Below are positions 57,000-64,000 of a stretch of 64,000 nt of DNA, one piece after another (position 1 is the first letter of the stretch; the number at the start of each line of letters is the position of its first letter). The notes below the pieces were generated by a model. The model was given only the letters and a program-made list of their open reading frames with translations, did not search any database and was not told where the DNA came from. Source of the stretch: Bufo bufo (lineage: Eukaryota; Chordata; Amphibia; Anura; Bufonidae); contig NC_053392.1 in assembly GCF_905171765.1 (NCBI RefSeq), forward strand, positions 499,268,556-499,332,555, in the 5' to 3' direction. Made by a program: the position numbers and the translations under genes.

Positions 57000-59900
57000 G
57001 ATATTCAAATCCAAGATTGAAATACTTTAATAATAATCTGGCTTTGAAAAAACACCCATTTTTGGCAATATCCAACATCTGGTGCCTTTGCAGGATTAGT
57101 CAGTGTGCAATTTAAGCTAGAAATACAGCCATCATTTTCTGGGTTTTTGCCTTTTTGGGCAAAATACACCATTTTACAGCCCTTGCTGCATCTGCACGTG
57201 TAAAATGCAAGCTTTCATATTCTGTTATTAAAAAAAAACATTTTATTTTTTTTGCTAAATACTTAATATTGCAGCCCTTGCTGCATCGGTGATTGTTAAA
57301 AACAAGTTTTTAAAACTTCAATAATTTTCTGGCTTTGAAAAAACAAATATTTTTGGCAATATCCAACATCTGGTCCCTTTGCAGGATTAGAAAGTGTGCA
57401 ATTTAAGCTAGAAATACAGCTATAATTTTCTGGGTTTTTAAAAACACCCTTTTTGGCCAAAATACACAATTTTACAGCCCTTGATGCATCAGCCCGTGTG
57501 AAATTCAAGGGTTATATACTGCTGTCATATTCTGTTATTAAACAAACCCATTTTGGGCAAAAAAAATTATTTTGCAGCCTTTGCTGCATATGTCATTGTG
57601 AGATACACACTTTAGATACTGTGGTTCTATTCAGTTATTTAAAAAACAGCCATTTTGGTCAAAAAACTTAAATTGTGGGCCTAGTCTGGATCAGTACGTG
57701 TGAGATACACACTTTAGATATTGTGGTTATATTCTTCTATTAGTAAAACACCCTTTTTGGGCAAAATACACAATTTTACAACCCTTGCTGCATCAGGCCG
57801 TGTGAAAATCAAGGGTTATATACTGCTGTCATATTCTGTTATTAGGTAAGCAGGCTTGATTTGTACTGTAATTAAACAGATGTGCGCACCATAGGGTAAT
57901 TCTGCGAGAACCAGAGGGTAAGAAAATAATTTGCAAGGCTCACCTTGTAGGGTTGTGCTAATTTTAGGCACAACTCTAATGTATGCTCATCAGAAGGAAC
58001 CTGAAAACCTGGAAAATGGCAGTCTGCAGCCACGGGATCAGAAAGGGTCTTCTTATCAGAGATGCCTTGTAGGGTTGTGCTAATGTTAGGCACAACTCTA
58101 ATGTATGCTCATCAGAAGGAACCTGAAAACCTGGAAAATGGCGGTCTGCAGCCACGGGATCAGAAAGAGTCTTCTTATTGGAGTTGCCTAGAATCCCCAA
58201 GAAGGTAAGTAGTTAGCAGAAACAAAACGTCCCACGGCTCAAAAACCGTCCACAGGTCACCAGGATCAGGAGTACATCATTTGATTGCAGCGATGCAACG
58301 CGTTTCGGGGAATCACTCCCCTTCATCAGGTACAAAAGGCTGCAGCCTTTTGTACCTGATGAAGAGGAGTGGTTCCCCGAAACGCGTTGTATTCCTGCAT
58401 TTAAATACTGTACTCCTGATCCTGGTGACCTGTGGACGGTTTTTGAGCCGTGGGACGTTTTGTTTCTGCTATATTCTGTTATTAAACAAACACCCATTTT
58501 GGGCAGAAAACCAAATTTTGCAGCCTTTGCTGCATATGTCATTGTGAGATACACACTTTAGATACTGTGGTTCTATTCAGTTATTTGAAAAACAGCCATT
58601 TTGGTCAAAAAACTTAAATTGCGTCCTAGTCTGGATCAGTACGTGTGAGATACACACTTTAGATATTGTGGTTATATTCTTCTATTAGTAAAACATCCTT
58701 TTTGAGCAAAATACACAATTTTACAGCCCTTGCTGCATCAGCCCGTGTGAAAATCAAGGGTTATATACTGCTGTCATATTCTGTTATTAGGTAAGCAGGC
58801 TTGATTTGTACTGTAATTAAACAGATGTGCGCACCATAGGGTAATTCTGTGAGAACCAGAGGGTAAGAAAATAGATTGCAAGGCTCACCTTGTAGGGTTG
58901 TGCTAATGTTAGGCACAACTCTAATGTATGATCATCAGAAGGAACCTGAAAACCTGGAAAATGGCAGTCTGCAGCCACGGGATCAGAAAGAGTCTTCTTA
59001 TCGGAGATGCCTGGAATCCCCAAGAAGGTAAGTAGTTAGCAGAAACAAAACGTCCCACGGCGCAAAAACCGTCCACAGGTCACCAGGATCAGGAGTACAG
59101 TATTTTTCTGCAGCAATACAACGCGTTTCGGGGAATCACTCCCCTTCATTAGGTTTCTATTAATAAAACACCCTTTTTAGGCAAAATACACAATTTTACA
59201 GCCCTTGCTGCATCAGCCCATGTGAAATTCAAGGGAAATATACTGCTGTCATATTCTGTTATTAAACAAACACCCATTTTGGGCAAAAAATGTTATTTTG
59301 CAGCCTTTGCTGCATATGTCATTGTGAGATACACACTTTAGATTCTGTGGTTATATTCAGTTATTTGAAAAACAGCCATTTTGGGCAAAAAACTTTAATT
59401 GCGGCCTAGTCTGGATCTGTACGTGTGAGATACACAATTTAAATACTGTGGTTATATTCAGTTATTATAAAAACAGCCATTTTGGGCAAAAAACTTTAAT
59501 TGTGGCCTAGTCTGGATCTGTACGTGTGAGATACACACTTTAAATACTATGGTTATATTCAGTTATTTGAAAAACAGCCTTTTTGGCCAAAAAACTTTAA
59601 TTGCGGCCTAGTCTGGATCTGTACGTGTAAGATACACACTTTAGATACTGTGGTTCTATTCAGTTAATTGAAAAACAGCCATTTTGGTCAAAAAACTAAA
59701 ATTGCGGCCTAGTCTGGACCAGTAAGTATGAGATATACACTTTATATACTGTGGTTATATTCAGTTATTTGAAAAACAGCCATTTTGGGCAAATTCTTTT
59801 TATTGCGGCTTAGTCTGGATCTGTACGTGTGAGATACACACTTTAGATACTGTGGTTATATTCAGTTATTTGAAAAACAGCCATTTTGGGCAAAAAACTT

Positions 59901-60175
59901 TAATTGCGGCCTAGTCTGGATCTGTACGTGTGAGATACACACTTTAGATACTGTGGTTATATTCAGTTATTTGAAAAACAGCCTTTTTGGGCAAAAAACT
60001 TTAATTGCGGCCTAGTCTGGATCTGTACGTGTGAGATACACACTTTAGATACTGTGGTTATATTCTTCAACTATTAAAACACCCTTTTTGGGCAAAAAAC
60101 TTTAATTGCGGCCTAGTCTGCATCTGTACGTGTGAGATACAACCTTTACATACTGTTGTTCTATTCTGCTATTAA
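57000..60175 (+). repeat. Long 5' tandem array of hAT copy 2
   Basis: Units of about 100 bp carry gagatacacactttagatac, tgtggttatattcag, aaaaacagccattttggg and ttaattgcggcctagtc. At least eight well-preserved units run from 59330 to 60170, with more degenerate ones before. The array is interrupted at 57845-58470 and again at about 58793-59150 by related fold-back inserts. It is non-coding and ends 30 bp before the transposase ATG. Confidence 0.85.
57845..58470. mobile_element. Fold-back insert with CTGATGA...CGAAACGCG motif
   Basis: Flanked by the 14-bp direct repeat atattctgttatta (57831-57844, 58471-58484). The right part, 58209-58470, is an inverted repeat with an axis near 58343 (aaggctgcagcctt). 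Each arm contains cctgatgaag...ttccccgaaacgcg. The left part holds a 118-bp tandem duplication (57949-58066 and 58067-58185, each with agggttgtgctaat and aacctgaaaacctgg). Another partial copy, without the right arm, occupies about 58793-59150. Confidence 0.65.
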
Positions 60176-60204
60176 TTAAACACCCATTTAGGAATTTAAG
60201 AAAT

Positions 60205-63200
60205 ATGAGGAGAGCGTCAAATAAGGGACGAGGCCCAGGTCGAGGTGCTGCTGGTGGAGCTCCTGTTGCAGGGAGAGGAAGTGGTTGATCTGTGCCAGCT
60301 ACACGCGCAAGTGAAACCACTTCATTAGGTGCGAGTAAGCGACAGAACCTGCAGCGGTATTTGGTCGGGCCTAATGAGGCTCTATGAATGGTTAGGCCAG
60401 AACAAGTACAGGCTTGGGTTGCTCACAGTGCCTCCATTTCCTTCACATTGTCTCCCACCCAGTCTCCTGCTGAAAGATCAGAGTTGGCACCTGCAGCCGA
60501 TGTCCATCAGTCTTTCACCTCACCTCCTTGCAAATCAGCCAAGCAGTCTGAGCCCCAAGTCATGCAGCAGTCTCTTCTGCTTTTTGATGACTCTGTTAGC
60601 AGGGTTTCCCAGGGCCATCCACCTATCCCTGCCCCAGAAGTGGAAGAGATTGAGTGCACCGATTCCCAACCACTTATGTTTCAAGATGAGTATATGGAAG
60701 GACCATCGCAGCACGTCTCAGATGATGACGAAACACAGGTGCCAACTGCTGGGGCTTTCGAAAGTGTGCAGACCGACAAGGAGGGCAGGGGTGAAGACTG
60801 GGTGGAGGATGATGTGGAGGACGATGAGGTCCTCGACCCCACATGGAATCAAGGTCATGCGAGTGACCTATGTAGTTCGGAGGAAGAGACGGTGGTCGCA
60901 CAGAGTCACCAGCACAGCAGAAGAGGGAGCAGGGTGAAAAAGCGGAGCGGCCGTCCCCTAGACAGTACGCCTGCTACTACCCTCCACAGCAAGGGACCGA
61001 GCACACCAAAGCCAGCTCCAAGGAGTTCCCTGGCGTGGCAGTTCTTCATACAATGTGCTGAAGACAAGACACGAGTGGTTTGCACGCTGTGCAATCAGAG
61101 CCTGAAGCGAGGCATAAACGTTCTCAATCTGAGCACAACCTGCATGACCAGGCATCTAAGTGCAAAGCACGAGCTTCAGTGAACTAGACACCTCAAAAAC
61201 CAAGAAAGGTCTCTGGCCCATCCTGCTTCCTCCTCTGCTGCAGTCTCGGCCTCTTCATCCACCTCTGGAGTGACAGTGCCACCTGCCACCCAGCAAACAG
61301 AGGATCTGGCAGCAACACCACCACCTGGGTCACCAAGCATCTCCACAATGTCCCACGGAAGCGTTCAGCTATCCATCTCCCAAACACTGGAGAGGAAGTA
61401 CCTCCTTACCAAACCGCGATCCCTAGCCCTGAATGCCAGTATTTTAAAATTACTGGCCTTTGAAATGCTGTCATTCTGTCTGGTGGAGACGGAGAGTTTT
61501 AAAGGCCTTATGGCGGTGGCTGTCCCACAGTACTTCGTGCCCAGCCGCCACTACTTTTTCAGGCGAGCCATACCTTCCCTGCACAACCAAGTGGGGGACA
61601 AAATCAGGTGTGCACTGCGCAACGCCATCTGTGGCAAGGTGCACCTCACTACGGATACGTGGACCAGTAAGCACGGTCAGGGACGTTATATCTCCCTAAC
61701 AGCACACTGGGTAAATGCAGTGGCGGCTGGGCCTGAGGCGGATAGCAGTTTGGCGCATGTCCTTCCACCACCACGGATTGCAGGGCGCTTCAGTTTGCCT
61801 CCTGTTGCGTCCTCCTCCTACTCCGCTTCCTCATCCTCTACCCGCTCCTCATCCGGTCAGCGTAACACCTTCACCACCAACTTCAGCACAGCCAGGGGTA
61901 AACGACATCAGGCAGTTTTAAAACTTATCTGTTTGGGGGACAAACCCCACAACACGCAGGAGCTGTGGACAGGCCTTGAACAACAGACCGATGAGTGGTT
62001 GGTGCCAGTGAGCCTCAAGCCCGGCCTGGTAGTGTGCGATAATGGGCGAAATCTCGTAGCAGCTTTGGGACTAGCCGGTTTGACGCAGATCCCTTGCCTG
62101 GCGCATGTGCTGAATTTGGTGGTCCAGAGATTCTTCAAAAATTACCCCGATATTTCAGAGCTGCTGCATAAAGTACGGGCCGTCTGTGCGCGCTTTTGGC
62201 GTTCTCACCCTGCTGCTGCTCGCCTGTCAGCGCTGCAGCGTAACTTCGGCCTTCCCGCTTACCGCCTCATATGCGATGTGCCCAGACTGTGCGAGCAGCA
62301 GCAGGCAATAGTAGAGTTTCAGCTGCAGCATGCACGGGTGAGTCGCTCTGCAGAACAGCACCACTTCACCACCAATGACTGGGCCTCCATGCGAGACCTG
62401 TGTTCCTTGTTGCGCTGTTTCGAGTACTTCATCAACATGGCCAGTGCCGATAATTCCGTTCTCAGCTTTACTATCCCACTTCTATGCCTCCTTGAAAAAA
62501 CTCTGCTGGCAATGATGGAAGAGGATGTGGCACAGGAGGAGGAGGAAGTGGGATCATTTCGTAGGGTTTCAGGCCAGTCATTTAACAAGTGGCTCCGAGG
62601 GTGGGTTCCTGCACCCACAAAAGCCAGGTACCCAATTGTCCAGCCAGGGCACAGTTCTGGAGGATGAGGAGGTGGAGGATGAGGAGGAGGAGATGGAGGA
62701 GGAGGAACCGTGTTCACAGCAAAGTGGCAGCCTGACCAGCTCATGGCCATCACTGGTGCGTGGCTGGGGGGATACAGAGGACACAGACGATACACCTCCC
62801 ACAGAGGACAGCTTTTCGTTGTTTCTGGGCAGTCTGGCACACATGAGCGATTACATGCTGCAGTGTCTCCGCAATGACCGCCGAGTTGCCCACATTCTAA
62901 CTTGTGCATATTACTGGGTGACCATGCTGCTGGATCCCCGTTACAAGGACAACATACCGTCCTTAATTCCCTCACTGGAGCTTGATCGTAAGATGCGCGA
63001 GTACAAGCGCACGCTGGTAGACGCGCTGCTGGTGGCATTCCCACCTGACAGCGGGGTCACAGTGGAAGCACAAGGCGAAGGCAGAGGAAGAGGTCGCCAA
63101 CGCAGCTGGGGCATCGCCAGCAACTCAGAAGGCAGGGTTAGCATGGCCGAAATGTGGAAAAACTTTGTCAGCACACCACAACAACCAGCACCACCAGCTG

Positions 63201-63505
63201 ATATGGAACGTCTTAGCAGGAAGCAGCATTTAACCAACATAGTGGAGCAGTATGTGTGCACATGCCTACACGTACTGAATGACGGGTCTGCCCCCTTCAA
63301 CTTCTGGGTCTCCAAATTGGGCACATGGCCTGAGCTTGCCCTTTACGCCCTGGAGGTGCTGGCCTGCCCTGCAGCCAGTGTATTATCTGAACGTGTGTTT
63401 ATCACGGCAGGGGGCGTCATCACAGACAATGTGGACAAGCTCACGTTCATTAAAATTAACCAGGCATGGATCCCACAGGACTTGTCCGTACTTTGTGCAG
63501 AATAG
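60205..63505 (+). pseudogene. zf-BED hAT transposase, copy 2 (three stops, one frameshift)
   Basis: ATG 60205 opens MRRASNKGRGPGRGAAGG, a basic Gly/Arg-rich N-terminus. Stops interrupt the frame: TGA 60286-60288, TGA 60385-60387 (CGA in copy 1) and TGA 61180-61182 (TGG in copy 1). An acidic region (DDVEDDEVLD) precedes a BED zinc finger, W-x-F ... VCTLCNQSLKRG ... TRHLSAKH (about 61035-61175). The RNase H-like core has TTDTWTS and VVCDNGRNLVAAL with both catalytic Asp. A one-base shift near 62620-62650 moves the frame. The C-terminal half has an Asp/Glu-rich insert, LLDPRYKD and the hAT dimerisation segment with ASVLSERVF (catalytic Glu). It ends at TAG 63503-63505, about 1100 codons, long for a hAT transposase. 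Confidence 0.9.
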
Positions 63506-63769
63506 ACATGTATACCGGCCTTAACCAGCCATTGTTATACTACAGCGCAATTGCTCATTCTTTTATTTTGGATATTTCACACTCTTTTGGAGTGTACCCT
63601 AATAAATAAAAAAAATTAAAACCAGTGTTGGATACCTCGTCCTCCTCCAACGCTGCTTCCACCTACAACGCTACGTCCACCGCCTCCTCAAATTCCTACT
63701 CCATATGGACCTCCACCTCATAAATACATTTTTTTTTTTTTTATTTGTGCATATTTTATTTTATGTCAT

Positions 63770-64000
63770 TTCACTACTTTGTCTGTTACATTTTCGGGTG
63801 AGATTCACAAATATTTGGGTGTGATGTACCACTGCTATACCTAGTAGACAGGTTAAAAAAATTCACAAATTTGTTTGTTACATTTTCGGGTTAAATTCAC
63901 CAATTTTTGGGTGTGATGTACCACTGCTATACCTAGTAGAAAATTCACAAATTTGTCTGTTACATTTTCGGGTGAAATTCACCAATTTTTGGGTGTGATG
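63770..64000 (+). repeat. 3' tandem repeat of hAT copy 2
   Basis: Nearly three copies of a unit of about 85-95 bp with gttacattttcggg, attcaccaatttttggg and tgtgatgtaccactgctata. It follows the transposase polyadenylation signals (AATAAATAAA near 63601) and continues past the window end. Confidence 0.85.

Larger units (their letters stand above)
55618..64000 (+). mobile_element. zf-BED hAT DNA transposon, copy 2 (runs past window end)
   Basis: The left end is placed at TAGTGATGAGCG, similar to TAGGGTTGAGCG in copy 1. An ATATTCG-rich palindromic zone, promoter, 5' tandem array and transposase follow, with AATAAATAAA near 63601 and a 3' tandem repeat. The right terminus is outside the window. 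A TTAA MITE sits inside the 5' palindrome. Confidence 0.75.

Noticed and set aside
59330..60170. Tandem 100-bp units considered as a satellite or centromeric array
   Set aside because: They belong to the hAT leader, occurring at the same place in both copies.
62319..63044. 241-codon minus-strand frame
   Set aside because: Antisense of the hAT transposase, whose plus-strand catalytic motifs are recognised.
1..64000. tRNA, rRNA or snRNA genes
   Set aside because: I saw no cloverleaf with A and B boxes and no rRNA core sequence. The search was by eye, so short degraded copies could be missed.

Overview
The window looks like repeat-dense nuclear DNA from a vertebrate, most likely a frog or toad. 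It combines BEL/Pao, chromovirus and Gmr1-type Ty3/gypsy, CR1, L1/Tx1, Tc1/mariner, hAT and Harbinger-type elements with long fold-back MITEs and TTAA-flanked elements. The organism call is inference from repeat style. There is no operon, prokaryotic gene or CRISPR array, and no protein-coding host gene I can confirm. One weak host-exon candidate lies on the minus strand near 34.2-34.4 kb. A 500-base run of N (13459-13958) is an assembly gap.

Layout. 1-2537: an LTR-like stretch and a perfect-boundary Harbinger-type MITE. 2538-13458: a zf-BED hAT transposon (copy 1), split by a 1.9 kb palindromic Harbinger-type element (3179-5108) and by a Gmr1-like LTR retrotransposon (5846-11442) whose integrase lies upstream of reverse transcriptase and whose Gag has a SCAN-like segment. 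After the gap comes a decayed BEL/Pao pol (13959-16425), a fold-back repeat, and an internally deleted Tc1 element (17338-18273). 18309-25900 is a Russian doll: an outer MITE holds a TTAA-flanked element (18343-25697), which holds a 1.5 kb tandem duplication and a hAT-type element (22167-23827) that itself holds a C-rich minisatellite and a palindrome. 26376-31634 is a complete chromovirus with 458-bp LTRs, a 5-bp target-site duplication, intact gag and pol, and a -1 frameshift signal; it is the best candidate for a recently active element. 31640-40200 is mostly unannotatable DNA with LTR-like pieces and a 5'-truncated L1/Tx1 LINE. 40201-44764 is a hAT-type element carrying an antisense CR1 LINE. 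45200-48649, resuming at 55518, is a decayed retroviral-style gag region split by a second, antisense chromovirus (48650-55517), itself split by a nearly intact Tc1 element (52973-54619). From about 55618 to the window end lies hAT copy 2, with a TTAA MITE, a promoter, a long 5' tandem array and a broken transposase.

The two hAT copies act as controls for each other. Copy 2 gives the empty site for both insertions in copy 1, and copy 1 shows which copy 2 codons became stops. Almost every coding region is an element protein in some state of decay; only the chromovirus at 26-31 kb has uninterrupted frames. The window therefore records successive waves of insertion and is not a set of cooperating genes.
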